64,000 bases of DNA from Alviniconcha marisindica (Eukaryota > Mollusca > Gastropoda > Provannidae). The position numbers and the translations under genes were made by a program. Location: the NCBI GenBank assembly GCA_018857735.1, contig JABMCL010003811.1:1-64000 (forward strand), given 5' to 3'. Below are positions 23,542 to 37,250 of the stretch, in pieces (position 1 is the stretch's first letter; each line of letters begins with the position of its first letter). The notes under the pieces are model-generated. The model ran no database searches, was not told the DNA's origin, and saw nothing but the letters and a program-made list of their open reading frames with translations.

Positions 23542-24190
23542 ACAGCATGATGATGATAAAGTGATGCTTAATGTCCTCAGATGTCAGCTGACATATTTGG
23601 GACAAGCTGTGACCAATGCCAAAGCATGGTTCAATATAGCTTTACGTCCACGGAAACCAGAAGGCTCGTTAGGATGGACAGCCCAGGACGGCCACCTCGA
23701 CTCTCACACAGCTCCTGAACTATGATTTCAACAGCATCATCAGACCACTCTTTTATAGTGAGAGTAACAGTCGGTTCCCTCTGCACCAAAGGCCTATATC
23801 TGAGGATAAGTTGAACAATGTTATGGTCAGATCGTCCAAGCAGAGGGAGAGACACAGAGGTATAGGCGTCTTTGACATTTGTATTGCATTCGTCAAGTAT
23901 ACGATCTTTCTGTGTAGCACATTTTACGTGTTGAAAATAGTTCATGATTGATGTTTTAAGTGAACAGTGATTAAAATCACCGGTAATAGTCTTATACAAC
24001 TCTTTGGAGACATCCCGGTGTTAAAAACAAATTTAACCAATCTCAGCCATATTGCATTTGTATACAATGGGAAAAGTGGAGTGTTACTGTTAACATCAGT
24101 ACTGTGAGAGTAGACAACAGTGGATTTCAGTTAGTGAAAGACTGCAATAGTATTCCACCACACAAGCCAGTGCTAACAAAGAGATACATA

Positions 24191-24662
24191 TTGGGCGGTT
24201 CAGGCGGGGTTGTTAACTCCCTTGACTTTTGCCCGGCATCGCTTAAGTCCCTTGGCTGCTTTTACTTCCGGTGCGTACTTTTTTCACAATGGAAGGCAGT
24301 GACAGAGAATTTGCGAATTTTACACTGCCAACTTTAAAGACATTTTTGGAGGCCTGTAGCCTTGCTGCTCGTGCTATAGGATGCCCCAAAACGCATTATT
24401 TCCATGAACTCGCAATCTTCTGGTCAGCAAAAAAATGACACAAAGACACTTTTTTCCCACACTCCATCCCCTTTCCAAGGGAATTTTTGCAACTGCAACA
24501 GCGGTGGCATTTGTACTGCTTCGCAATTCTAGGTTCAACAGTGTGAAGCAACACCTACTCAGAAATTGGCCCGGAAGTGATGCTGCGACCTCTTGCGTCT
24601 TCTTGCGGGAAAGATTACAAAGGGCATTCACTTGTGCAAACTAGCTTCACTGAACCGCCTAA
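24191..24662 (+). mobile_element. SAP-domain-bearing MITE, copy 1
   Basis: A 472-bp element with terminal inverted repeats TTGGGCGGTTCAG / TTAGGCGGTTCAG, flanked by TA on both sides (24189-24190, 24663-24664). It matches, in inverted orientation, 51712-52224 over its whole length. Inside, an ATG at about 24290 opens a short frame (MEGSDREFANFTLPTLKTFL) that resembles the start of a SAP DNA-binding motif. This copy has lost about 26 bp in the middle of the motif. The rest is non-coding. It is probably a non-autonomous derivative keeping the 5' coding end of a parent transposon. Confidence 0.7.
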
Positions 24663-24705
24663 TACAATTATAAGTACTTTTCTTTTTAAACCAACTTTTA
24701 TGCAA

Positions 24706-24707
24706 CA

Positions 24708-24758
<51 letters not shown>
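24706..24758 (+). repeat. (CA)n microsatellite
   Basis: About 26 CA units with a few CC interruptions at the edges. Confidence 0.9.
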
Positions 24759-25223
24759 ACACTACCAGTAACAGGCCAACCCAACAAACAAACTGCCCTT
24801 GAAGTACCTTATTGTTTGTTATTGCTTATTTTGTTCATTCATCAAGAAAGGCTACTCATAAATCCTACAAAACTACATACCTTCTTTCAAAATTACTTCA
24901 CCTGCAGAAAATGATTCCCACTAGAGCAAAACAAGAAAGCCTGCAGAAGATTTGGCTGCAAAATTTACTTGAGTAAATTACTTACAGTGGAGTGGTTTTG
25001 GCATGTTAAGAGGGAGCTTAAGAGGGAGTGCTTCCTGCATAGAAGAGTAAACTCCACATGTCAGTTTTTCTCTTTATTCCAGAGTAAAATTTTATTGTTG
25101 TGTGAGTTCTTCTCATGTGACAGGTGTTATATTGGTCCACCACCTGGTCAGATGCCCTTACACTGATCATTGCAAAGATTCTTTTTTGTTTTTGATGTGG
25201 GTCCAAAAATGAATGTTATTTAA

Positions 25224-26577
25224 AAGAAAAGTCCAAGGTTTTTAAGTATGCAAAGTGACCATTAAAATGATTGACAAAGGAGTCATTAGTTTCAGATTTA
25301 ATGAAATAAAAAATGTTTTTTAAATTTAAGTAGGTTTTTAATCGATTTTATTTTCTGTAGGCTGACTACAGTCTTGGGTTCTCCATCAGTCATGTGACTT
25401 TCTTGGAAATGACGTCAGTCTGGGGAGTCAATGCAGTTGCCATCTTAGTTTGTCACTGAATGTGTATGCATGTGGGTGACAAAAAGCTCTAACCATGCCG
25501 GCCTACTGTGTCAAACTGTAACAATTCTGTAACAAACTGTAACAATTCACAAGCAACCCAAAACATAACTATGCACGCATTCCTGCGGAATCAACCTGCT
25601 GTGAGGTGAAAATGGATCAAATTTGTGCATTTCAAATGAGCTGACTTTGACGCTGCGCTTCATCACACCCATTTGTATAGTGAGCACTTCACTGAGTGCG
25701 ATCTCGCAAACTTTATTGAATACGCATATCAAAGTGGAATTTGAAGCCAACAGTATTTCCTTCTGTGCAAAAAGCACCAAAGCAGACTGCAGAACACCTG
25801 AAACAAAATGAACGATAAACGAATATGTGAAGCAGATTTTCAACAATTACAACAAAGAAATAAAAGGGCCTTCAATATAACACTCTACCCACAGACCTGG
25901 TAAACAGTCTACGACTTGCATTGACCAGAAGCAAGTTTGTGTTTGGTTTGTTACATTGCAATTTACATGAAGCAAATCGTCACTTGCTGATGATTTAGTC
26001 ACATTACTCACAACCTTGGAAGTAATATATAATAATAATTTCTATCGTGGTACACAGAAAAATGTGAAATTCAGCTTCCCTGAAGTTCTGTCATGGATCA
26101 GTCATATTTGATCAAGAGGCAGAGTGAAAAACAACAACAACAAAAACATTGATCAAACGAGACACTTCAGTTGGCTCATTGCAATACAAAAGGCCAACTG
26201 GTACATGATCATCTGTGGTGAGGAAAATGGCTTACTTACCAGCCCATATTGGCAATTCTGGCAATTCTGCTGCTGACATGATGTTCTGGTACTCTTTCAG
26301 AATCCTGCCTGACAGGCTCAAACTGATACAGCTGTATCTTTGTGGGTCTCTCAGGCCAGTATCAGCTTCACCTTCTGAGCTCGAGCTGGCCATTTTGAAG
26401 CAACTCCCCATAGTGACGTAGTGTGCATATGTGCACATGATTTTGGTGTCATGGCGACGCTTTCGGTATGACAGAAAATGCTTTTTTTCGTGTATCACAA
26501 TTTCACCTACATCATCGTTCTCAGTGAGCTTTAACAGAAATTGTGTCAAAAATTACCCCAAACCTTGGACTTGTCCT
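25224..26577 (+). mobile_element. TTAA-flanked THAP element family 2, copy 1 (Kolobok-like)
   Basis: It lies between TTAA at 25220-25223 and TTAA at 26578-26581. Ends are AAGAAAAGTCCAAGG and, inverted, AGGACAAGTCCAAGG. The left 530 bp and right 310 bp match copy 2 at 33655-34486. About 500 bp in the middle (roughly 25780-26265) is present only here. A THAP-like sequence begins near 25495 but is broken by stops. Host position: intron 3 of the ZNF474-like gene. Confidence 0.75.
25495..25740 (+). pseudogene. Broken THAP domain in element family 2, copy 1
   Basis: It starts with ATG CCG GCC TAC TGT, as in copy 2. A small duplication (CTGTAACAATTC repeated) and two TGA codons interrupt it. The conserved Trp codon (TGG in AAATGGATCAAA) is still present, unlike copy 2, where it is GGG. 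The C-x2-H end (GTGAGCACTTCA region) is recognisable. Confidence 0.7.
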
Positions 26578-29500
26578 TTAAACAAGAAGAAAATGACATA
26601 TTTCATACTTTGCATTAATGCTAAAAGAATTGCTGTCTTTATTGTGTCATTACTTATATGCAAACAAACAACAAGGTTTTTCACCCTGCACAGCAAAAAC
26701 AAAAAAAGAAGAAGACGAAGAAAAGGTGGCTTCAGAACAAGCATGTCATGCATTAAAAATAACAATATACATGTAAAAACAAATGGAGTAAATTACACTG
26801 AAAATAAAATAACAGTGAACTGTCCATGACTATGCAATACCTGGTATTTACAAATCACAAAGTTATCGAATACAAGGTTTTGCACAATCTGACAGATGAA
26901 ATGCAGTGCACATGCCATACCAGAAAACAACATCAATTTTGTTTATTTCATTTAAAACACAGTCAATTTTACAATTTTTAGTTACTCCCGTAACAGAGGA
27001 AGAAACAAGAAGCACAAATTGCTCACATCACATTTAAAATGGGGAGAAATCTCATCTGCAGTTACTTTTTCAAATTCTATCACCTTGGAAATGGTTCAAG
27101 ATTACCAGAGCAGGTATAAATGGTACTGAGATGTAAATTTAATCATATACACCGGTTGTATTATGCACAATTTCAAGGGCATTATTTAAACCGCATGAAA
27201 ACAGGGTTTTGCCATGCCAGGAATTGCATAAATTATCTCCCTTTAACACTAAGCAGTCCATTACACACCAAACAATAACTGGATAAGTATACCATTTCAT
27301 TATTGTGTAACTGGTGCATTGTTGCTTTGAAAAAGGGTCTTTCTCTAAAAAATTGCATTTTTTGTCTTGCCCCATTAAAGTTCACGTTCTTCTCAAAACC
27401 ATTTGTGTCTTAGATAAAAGTCAAAATTACTGAAGTTGTGGTCATGATTATGTTCATGTGACGTTTAAGCTCTAAAAACCTGTCAAGAAAACATTATGTG
27501 TGTGTGTGTGCGTGTGTGTGTGTGCGTGTGTGTGAGTATGTGTGAGTGTGTGTGTGAAAGAGGGGGTGGGGGGATGGAGGAAATTTTGAGGGAGGGGGCA
27601 GGAAGGACAGGGGATGGAGGTGTGAAGGGCTTTAAGAAGGGCTATTGAAGGGGAGTTCAGAAAACGTTAGATTATTACTGATTACTGATGTGATGTAACT
27701 ATTGTTTCTACTATCCTGTCTAAAGACAAATTTGTATCAAGACACAATAAAGTTTTCTGCATAACCTCACTTTTATCTCTCCACTGCTGCACCTTGAAAT
27801 TCAGTCAATGCCATTGAAAATGGTATGGAAATTCTCAATGGAGATTATTGATATAGCCATAAAAATTCTAAAAAGTCTCAATTATATAATTTTTGACAAA
27901 GATCCAACAATAAAGTTTTTGAGGAGTCTGGAAATGCATAAACCATATCTCTTCAAAGTCAAAACAGCATACTGTCCCATGATCTGTGCATAACAACAGT
28001 GATAGTGACAGACATTTTGCAAACCAGTGTGACATCTACAAGGTATAGCTAAAATGGTTAACGGAAAAAGGTCAAACAATCATTGTAATTGATCAGATAC
28101 ACACTAGCTGTCATCTGTAGATAATATTACTACTTGAGCTCTAGCAGTAAGCACTAGTTCTCTGTCTGTGGTGGGATTACTTATTTAATCTTAGTTTTTT
28201 AAGAACTGATCAAGCAAAATAACAGCTGGTAATTCTGATAGATTGCTGATTTTGTTTCTGGTTAACGTGAACCCTGAACAACAATGAAAAAAAATGAAAT
28301 TGAGAAATGGTTGAGAAGCGAACAAAGCTGGAGGCACAGTACAGGTATGGACCTGAAATGCAACATTTACAAATGCAGCAGATAAAACAGGAAGTGCCTC
28401 TTCAGGCCTTATAACCCACAGCACATGCTGCAGTACCGTAGCTTGCTACTATCATAACCGCCACCACTACTGTACTACAACTACTGCTGCTACTACTAGA
28501 TACCAAAGTCATTACAAAGTGTTAAACTAGACAGCACAGAAAATTACAAAGATTAGCTTTAAGACTTGAAATCAGGCTAAGGTCATAAAAACTCATTAAA
28601 AAAACTTTTTAATAAAAAATATAACTCTAAAGAATTTATAACTGGGGAAAACATATATTTTTTCTCTCTTCTTCCCCGGAAAAACAACAACAAAAGAGTC
28701 CCCCCACCCCAGGCCAACATTAAGGTGTTACTTTTTGTTTATGTTATGAATAACGAATAACTGCTGAAATCAGAAACAACACTACAATTTATGTGTGGTC
28801 TAGTCCATATACTTAACAATCATATAGAGTTTTTATTTGATAAACTTTCACTTTTAAGTCATTTGATCAACTTTTACTTTTAAGTCATTAAAACAAGCCC
28901 GGATGGGTAAATATGTATTTTCATCATGTGAATTTTGACAATTTTACCACATTTATGTCCAAGGAATCAAATAAAAAACAAAATTAAGTACATAAATTGT
29001 GATTTTGTCCAGGTGATGAGTAGAAAGACATGTCAACTAGAAACTTGTTTCAAATTCTTAACTAGGAGTAGGACAAGCAGGCCATATGATGTAGTACAAT
29101 GCAAAAGTAAGACAAAATATATCTTTGTAATAGATGAACTGGAGAGAGGGCAGGAGGAAGGGAGAGAGATTGAAGGAGGTGGGACTGGGGGGAAGGAAAC
29201 GATCACAATCTGAGTAATTTTGGCATATGCAGCAACAACAATTAGAAAAATCCAACGCAGAGACTGAAAAGGTACAGGGAATGGTCATAAACCTGTTCCA
29301 AGTCAACACTTCTCCCCCTTGGACCTACGTTTGTCCCATCAGTGCACACTGGACACCCCCCCCCCCCCACAGGACATATACAGGAGGGATGTAAACAACT
29401 ATGCCTCAAAGAAATTATTTGATCATGACTGAAAAAGAACAGTTACTGCCCCAACTCTACAAAAAGACTTTACACACCTCCTCTGGGAAGAGATGTGGCC

Positions 29501-30402
29501 ATGGGTCCCCACTGCGTTGTTATCCTCGCATGATCAACCAACCACAAAGACACCAAAAAGTGAAAGGACAACTTCACCAGTTGAGTATTGGGTAAACTTT
29601 GATTGGGGGGGGGGGGGGGGGGAGGCATGAACTGAAAGTGAACACAACATGTGTGTCAGTGCTAGTGTGGTTGTGAGTGCATCAGAGAGTGTGTGTGCAT
29701 GGATGTGTAAGTGTATTAGCATACAAATGATACATGTGCGCTTGAATTCCTAAGCTGGTGAGTCACCATTTGTTTCAGTAGTTCTGGGATAGCAGTACTT
29801 TTGCAGTCATAGAGAACTTTGTTCTGTTTGTGTCATTTGTCTTAAGCATTACTCTTCTAGAGCTTAGAATTTTGTGATTTACCACATGAAAAGTTCAGAC
29901 CCTGTGGAAGACCATCAAAGGCTGAGATAATACAATCTCCTTTAGTGTTTTTGTATAAAAAAAATTCTAAGTAATGCAGCATTTACATCATGATACAAAA
30001 TAAAGGCATTTTATGAAGTGAAGTGAGAATCAAGATGACCAAACCCCGCGGGGTATTTTTGGGACACAGGTGAGAAAAAAGGAGAATGGTGTGCACTGAG
30101 AGTAGGTAATGTGATATCTTCTTCCACTTGGAACAGCCTCAATCATTATTTTGATCACTATGCTACTGTACTGCGACTTACTGGTGTTTCTCATGCCCAT
30201 CTGCCCATTTTGCCTCAAAATTGTTCACACTGCAAAGATCTTTGTGTGTGCTGGTTGTGACACCAGTGGATATACCAGCAAGGGCAAGACAGGTTAAAAT
30301 GCTTCAATGCAAAAATGTCAACTCAGATATCTGAAAAAGTCTGCATCACCAGCATCCAGGAATTAAACCAATCATGTACTCCCATATAATCATCATATAT
30401 CT

Positions 30403-30516
30403 TATAATAATAATAATAAGAAGAAGAAGAAGAAGAATGAACTCTTTTATGTGCTATTTCTCCAAATTAGAGCACATTTTTCAAAGCAAAGAATCAAAAC
30501 ATAGTCAAACTTCTGC

Positions 30517-30598
<82 letters not shown>
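30403..30598 (+). repeat. (ATA)n/(AGA)n and (CA)n microsatellites
   Basis: A short trinucleotide stretch (30403-30436) is followed by a long uninterrupted CA run (about 30522-30598). Open frames across them are repeat artefacts. Confidence 0.9.
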
Positions 30599-30603
<5 letters not shown>

Positions 30604-32231
30604 CAATACAATAGCTTAAAGTGGTGATATTTCAAAGATGATTTGAAAGATTCGAGTGTCTTTGATGATCCAACTTTGCAAGAGAAGCTGTTCCAAACAG
30701 ATGGTCCAGCATAAGAAAAAGATTCTGACCAAAAAGATCTCTGATCTCACATGTATGTGCACTTTTGGAGCATTCTTTTTCAGACAATGCCCAAAGCAGA
30801 ATACACTGTTTGACTGTATATACTTCAAATCTGATTTGATCATGATGAAAGTACTTGTTTTGTGATTTGGCTGAATACATCACTTGAGACCATTTTAAAC
30901 TGAGTGAACAGAACAATGTTCTCTGTGACTGCATTTGGACTGACTTTGTAGATCTGTCTTGCAGTTTAAACTTTTTTACTTTTAAATAATTACTGACTTA
31001 TGATGGTGTTCATTCTGAGATGACCCTACGCAGTTGATTCAATGTCAAAATCCATTTGCTAACTTAAACCCATAGGCACACCAGGGCTTGTAATGTATAC
31101 TAACACACAAACATGCATTCCCTGTTGAGCACTAAAAGGTACACCCTAAACTTATGTCTCAGGGGTCCTATGGAATGTACTAAAAATTATGACTATTGCC
31201 TTGTGTAATAAAAAAAGAAAAAAAAGAAAAGAAAAAAAGCCATGCAGACAAGTTTTACACATCAATCTAAAAGTCCAGTTTTCAAAACTTGTCCATGGGT
31301 GTATTGTTATTCAAAGTACTGTAGTGAACTTTTAATGTTATGGAGTCAGTACTCCCTGCTGCTGAAGGCCAAAGGGGTAAAGGGTACACTATACTTCTGT
31401 GTGATTGCTGTTATATATTAGTCTTGACCCTTTAAAGTTTCCAAGGGACCCCCTAAAAGTTTGGTAGCAATTGACCCTCTTAAAATATTCACTAATTAGT
31501 AATAAAAGCCCTGCATACAAAGCCATGTTTCAATCCATTTAATATTCAACAAACCTGTTGAACCCAAGCATGCACAAAGTTAACTGGGTTAAGAAATTGC
31601 AAACAAATCATGCAATTTGATCTAAAAGCTCACAGCTAAGGGTTGCTCCTGCAGCCCCAGAACACTCTAGGGGAGTTCAAAACATAAACTCCAAAATAAA
31701 GCATTTGGTTAAAAATGTCCATTTCACAAAATAACACCTTAAGTGTAGCATGTAAAAAGACAGGGAATGGCAAAAGCTTCATCCTTCATCACAAACTTCA
31801 TTGGCCAACTCACATAATTTATATAATGACTGTGATATATTTCAGGTCATCAAGCTGCTTTCCAATACCTCTCCAAGATTCTGTTGACCTAGGTGACCAT
31901 TTTCAGCTAACTGGGGCAGTGGTGGGGGTTACACAAAGGAAAGGAAATGTGGACCATTGTAAAAACATGTCTGAGCCATCCTGAGTAACTTCTGTTTTTT
32001 GTAGTATTTTCTCTCAGAAATTACAAACTATAATCAGCAATGTACAAACTTCACAAGTTCAAGTCACCATAAAATATTCACTATGTACTTATTTTGAAGC
32101 TTACATTGAAGCATGATGCTAGCTACTCCAATTTCTAAACTAACATATATTTGTACCGACTACTTGAAATATTTCTTTTCAGAAGGCCCCAATTTGCAAA
32201 GTAAGCAATATAATACACAGGTTCCAGCCTA

Positions 32232-32564
<333 letters not shown>

Positions 32565-32908
32565 CTAGTTTGTGGATTTTGTAGTGAATTTTCTCTTACC
32601 ATGAATCAGCTTATACTGGATTGAGGCAGAAAAATTACACAATGAGTAAACTTACATACAACTTCATGGGTTGCCCACATCAGATTCCTCATGCCCAGGT
32701 GCACTTACCAGTGACAGCCTTTGAAAAATTACAAAAAACACTATGGCTAACAAGGGCAGATAGTCATTTTATAGGAAACAAAGTTCAGTGTCTAAAACAA
32801 GGCTTGAAAATCTGTGCACACTGTCTCCGGATCAAAGTGGCACACTGTATACACATGATAATGATCATCATAAGTGGTGCACCAAAACACAGTCCATGCA
32901 CTGCATGA

Positions 32909-32974
<66 letters not shown>
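32909..32974 (+). repeat. (CA)n microsatellite
   Basis: About 33 uninterrupted CA units. Confidence 0.95.
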
Positions 32975-32977
<3 letters not shown>

Positions 32978-33044
32978 ATATATAAAGAAAGAACATGCTT
33001 GGGCAAGATGTCAAAAGAGGCCAACTAGTAAAGTACGTAATATT

Positions 33045-33414
33045 CAAACACATAAAAGATTCAAAAGAACACTTATTTATTATGACAGACATACAATCTG
33101 CAAATTTTTGGCTGACAAGCGACAAAATGACACTTAAGCAACAGTTAAATGGTTAAAAATGATGAAAAATGAGATGACTTATCTTCTGCTTGGTTGAGTT
33201 GTTGTTCAGTACTTTGTTGTTCAGTGCTCCAGAAGCACTAAACCACAACTTAACCAAGCAGAAGATAAGTCATCTCATTTTTCATTGTTTTTAACAATTT
33301 AACTGTTGTTTAAGTGCTGTTTTGCCACTTGACAAAGAGGATTACCCCAAAAAGTTGCAGATTGTTTGTCTATGTCACAATAAGTAAGCATTCTTATGAA
33401 TCTTTTATGTGTTT
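33045..33414. repeat. Long foldback: two arms of about 170 bp
   Basis: The left arm (33045-33214) and right arm (33240-33414) are inverted copies with roughly 85-90% identity by eye. Landmarks in the left arm, such as CACATAAAAGATTC, ACAATCTGCAA and AAATGAGATGACTTATCTTC, all recur in reverse complement on the right in reverse order. The central loop is about 25-40 bp. No coding potential. Confidence 0.85.
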
Positions 33415-33654
33415 AGATTTTGTTTTAGAATGCTGGCAGTCATTCATTTTTAAGATTTTATTTTTTTAATGCAATATTCATCCCATCTTGAATCCCATCT
33501 TGAAGGGTCTGTGACCCTAGGCGATGCTCATCAGGGCCTGTTTGTTGCATATAGAACCCAATGGCATGGTGGAAACATGAGCAAAAGCCCATACAACTCA
33601 TGTTCAAAACATATCTTTATTTTGCTTTGCTTTGACACAATAAAGTACTATTAA

Positions 33655-34486
33655 AGTAAAAGTCCAAGGTTTTTAAGTATGCAAAATAACCATCAAAATG
33701 ATTGACAAATGAGTCACTAGTTTCAGATTTAATGAAATAAAAAATAAAAATAAATGTTTAATTGGGTTTTAATCGATTTTATTTTCTGTAGGCTGGCCGA
33801 GACTACAGTCTCGGGTTCTCCATCAGTCATGTGACTTTCCCGGAAGTGACATCAGTCTGGGGAGCCAGTGCGGTTGCCATCTTAGATTCTTCAGTAAACT
33901 GTGTATGCGTGTGGTCGACAAAAAAGTTAACTATGCCAGCCTACTGTGTTGCCGCAAACTGTAACAATTCGCAGACGACCCCAGGTATAACAATGTGCAA
34001 GCTCCCGCGCAATCGACCCGCAGTGAGGCGAAAGGGGATTAAATTTATAGAATTCAAACAAGCTGACTTTCTTGCTGCGCCGCATCATGCCCATTTGTGT
34101 AGTGAGCACTTCAGTGAGTGCGATTTCGCAAACCCCATGGAAAACTGCATGGGGTTTGCTTCAAAGCTGACACGATGTTCCAGTACTCTTTCAAAATCCT
34201 GCCTGACAGGCTGAAACTGATACGGCTGTATCCTTGTGGGTCTCTCGGGCAAAATATCAGTTTCGTCTTCGGAGCTTGAGTTGGCCATTTTGCAGCGACT
34301 CCCCAGAGTGACGTAGTAGGCATATGGTCACGTGATTTGGGCGTCATGGCGACGCTTTCGGTACGACAGAAAATGCCTTTTTTGTGCATTTATAACCCTC
34401 AGATCACAGTTTCACCTACATCATCATTCTCTGTGAGCTTTAACGGAAATCGTGTCAAAAATCACCCCTAACCTTGGACTTGTCCT
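33655..34486 (+). mobile_element. TTAA-flanked THAP element family 2, copy 2 (Kolobok-like)
   Basis: An 832-bp element between TTAA at 33651-33654 and TTAA at 34487-34490. Ends are AGTAAAAGTCCAAGG and, inverted, AGGACAAGTCCAAGG. It is an internally deleted version of copy 1. The deletion joins the THAP coding region directly to the 3' part at about 34160, leaving a THAP-only frame of 124 residues or fewer. No transposase catalytic domain remains. Confidence 0.8.
33933..34214 (+). pseudogene. THAP zinc-finger domain, open but truncated
   Basis: From ATG 33933 the frame reads MPAYCVAANCNNSQ (Cys-x4-Cys), KLPRNRPAVRRK, then HHAHLCSEHF (Cys-x2-His) 45 residues after the second Cys. This is the full C2CH spacing of a THAP domain. 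The position expected to be Trp (after RRK) is Gly (GGG). After about residue 70 the frame enters the element's 3' terminal sequence and ends at 34214. It could at most encode a lone THAP domain. The invariant Trp packs the THAP core in known structures, so folding is doubtful. It is probably a relic. Confidence 0.72.
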
Positions 34487-36296
34487 TTAAAGATAATGTA
34501 CAGCTGACTGTGCTGGTAAAAACTTAACAGATTCAAATGTTTAAGGGGAAAATATATTTTTGTGTTAAAAAAAAGAAGAAGAAAATCCTTTCTTTTATGA
34601 TCATTGTCAGGGAGAAAAACAACAACAAAGAACAAAAACAAAGACAAACAGTGACAGGAGCAGATCAAATAAAGAAATACTTTTTACACAAAATGAACCA
34701 CATTTTGCTGGATTTCAGGGCCCATATGTTGAGGAGCAATTACTTACTCCCTTAATGGTGTTTATCTTACAGAAAAACTCAGCATGTGCTGAGCACAAAT
34801 AGGTCTGTCTGGATGGCCCAAATGTGTTTAAAGTTACAGACTAAATTTTTTCATGTTTAAGCAGCCAAAGTGACACATAAAAATGGCAACTCTGTTGCTG
34901 CCATTAGAGGCAGAGGTTACTATTCAGGAGGAAACCAACACTTGTGTGGACTGACACCATCCCACAGTATTGAAGACCACAAACAATTCAAGAAAATTTC
35001 AATTCGCGCACCTAGTATTTAGTACTAGTAAGTAACCTGGCGTTTTACACCTAGTCAATCAGTATGGTTATATCAGGGTGATTACCCATCAAGACATATC
35101 ATACTTAACACAGAAGGTGAAGAGGAGACAGGAAAATATTGACTGGGAAGGGATCATTGTGTTACTGACGGCTGCTACAACTGAAGTGACCTTTCATTAA
35201 ACTTAGAATTTGAAACTGACATGGCTGTTGTCAGTTTTGATCTTTCAGCATCATGCATGGCTAATCAATGGCTCTTTTGGGGCATTTTGGTGACTTGTAC
35301 ATGGGGAAAGAGAGCCATATTTATTGTCTATTTAGTCCCAGTTTGGGCTTTGGGACTATCTGCCTTTAACTTTATTTGTTCAGCATACACATGGGCCCAG
35401 ATGCCAACAAAAAAAAATTACTCATGGCATTCTGGCTTATAACAATGTATCAACACACCAAGTTGTGTTACAAAAGTTTCAGGAGTTCCGAAAATATTAT
35501 TTAGACAAATGACAGGAATCCAATTTATGATGCACATCATACCAAACTTGGTTACGAAATGTTGAATGGTTCAGAAACTAAACTATCTTCTGGAAAAAGC
35601 CCAGACACACTGACACATCAATGATTCCAGCATATCACCACCACCACAACCACCACTTTGTTTTGGGGGGTATAATGAAGAGAAGTCTATTCACTGATCA
35701 GCGAATCAAAAGTACTACATGTAGTCCCATTACGTAAGTGCCAGTCAACACAACTGAAAATTATATATATAGTTCTTAGAGGTATACCGTTTTCAGTTAG
35801 TAATCTTGATCTGTGGCATGATTAGACTATAGAGTGTAAAAAGAAGGGAGAGGCAATCTGGCACCATGGACAATGTGGAACGGAGTGGTCAGTGTGCACC
35901 ATGGGAGTCAACAAGTATAGGAGTTAATTAGCACTCAAAAGACGTCACGCAAACACAACAAAGATCTCAGTCACCTACGATAACTCTCTCCAGGCATGTG
36001 AGTAAATACAACATACATAAATTCCACCAGAGATACATCCTCATAATATTATTAGGAGTGCCATTACTAGCAGCTCTGGCACTTGTTTTACATGGTCATA
36101 TAGCTCTGATCTAACAAGATGATAGGGTGTGCAACCTTCAGTTACAGCAATCATGATGTACAACCAAATTAATAAAATAGCAGAGTAAAACAAATTGAAG
36201 ATTATTGTAAATGACTGCAGTACAGAGCTAAAAGATTATACATTCCTTTTTAGACAGTTGTACTGAAATTTCTTTACAATAATTATGGGTGGGTGG

Positions 36297-36320
36297 GGTG
36301 GGGGGGGGGGGGGGGGGGGG
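36297..36320 (+). repeat. G homopolymer run
   Basis: G-only stretch next to a GGGTGGG-rich segment. Length is likely uncertain in the assembly. Confidence 0.8.
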
Positions 36321-37142
36321 TTGATTGTGATGATGGCTGTTTGTTGTCAGAATAGTATGATCAGGGTTTTCATTGTTATGATTAATAGGAATTGTATAGT
36401 TTGTATTGTGACTGATGGTTATAATGTGTGGGTACCAGTAGGACTGCCACGCTGTGTGTATGCCGATCGATATGTGCTTGTGTGTGTGTGTGTGCGTGTA
36501 AGTTGGGGGTAGGGGTGGGCTGTTGTGTGCTGGCTTCAATTGTAATAATTATATTTCTATGATGACTGCTATGATTGTTGGTATTAATATTGTGATTAAT
36601 ATGGATTATAATGGTAATATATTTATATGATGATCGCTGTGACTGTAGGCTGATGGTATTAACACTGTGATTAATGTGGATTGTGATGGTATTATGTTAA
36701 AAATGGATAGCGTGTGTGTGTGTGTGTGTGTGTGCGTGTGTGTGTGTGTGTGTGTGCATGCGTATGTATGCTTGATACAGGTGTGTAATTGTGATTTTTT
36801 AATATAGGTGTAGGTGTGACTGTGTTTGTGGGTGTGTGGGCGTTGTTTTGGCTGTAAATATAAAGCAGGTGGAGTGTAGGAATATGAGTAATGTCTATGC
36901 ACCAATCGATCTCAGAAGCAATGTTTTATGATGCTTTACTATGTTTACTCAAGTTTATCTGTATCTCTTACCTTGTTGTGTTCAACTGTCTACTTGTCCC
37001 TTTATAGTGTGGAATATGAGTGACCCAAAAGACAGTTCTAATGTATTGAATCTTTATAATATTATCCCTCTGTCATTATATTATCTCAATTGTACAAGTA
37101 TTACTTGATTATCAAACAATACCACTGGTTAATCAGCAGCCA

Positions 37143-37143
<1 letters not shown>

Positions 37144-37200
<57 letters not shown>

Positions 37201-37216
37201 ACACACACACACAAAT

Positions 37217-37248
<32 letters not shown>

Positions 37249-37250
37249 TG
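37144..37250 (+). repeat. (CA)n microsatellite, interrupted
   Basis: Two CA runs (37144-37198 and 37201-37247), broken by CC and AAATG interruptions. Confidence 0.9.

Larger units (their letters stand above)
21345..24003 (-). mobile_element. 5'-truncated non-LTR retrotransposon (LINE), minus strand
   Basis: Read on the minus strand, the element runs from the C-terminal part of an endonuclease (GDFNHCSLK near 23980; LGRSDHNIV near 23830) through a linker (NPNKATGPDTIAP, about 22950) and an RT (22776-22258) to a C-terminal segment (VCWGGNISK, about 21930; DPTHPLRHYFDSRRS, about 21770). It ends in a TGGGATGAATAAAGT 3' end with TTATTG-type repeats (21380-21345). Several frameshifts and stops separate the pieces, so it is dead. 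A 76-bp tandem duplication (23466-23541) lies within it. The 5' end at about 24003 is a truncation. Confidence 0.82.

Noticed and set aside
27500..27640. G-rich stretch as a G-quadruplex promoter element
   Set aside because: The runs are mixed GT and GGGA low-complexity sequence in an intron, with no gene start nearby.
32575..32610. A possible mini-exon ending CATG|GTAAGA on the minus strand
   Set aside because: The donor is good, but there is no convincing acceptor or coding need; exon 2 and exon 3 already join in phase.
35221..35442. A 73-codon hydrophobic frame resembling two membrane segments
   Set aside because: T-rich DNA gives hydrophobic translations by chance. No splice sites, homology or conserved motif supports it.
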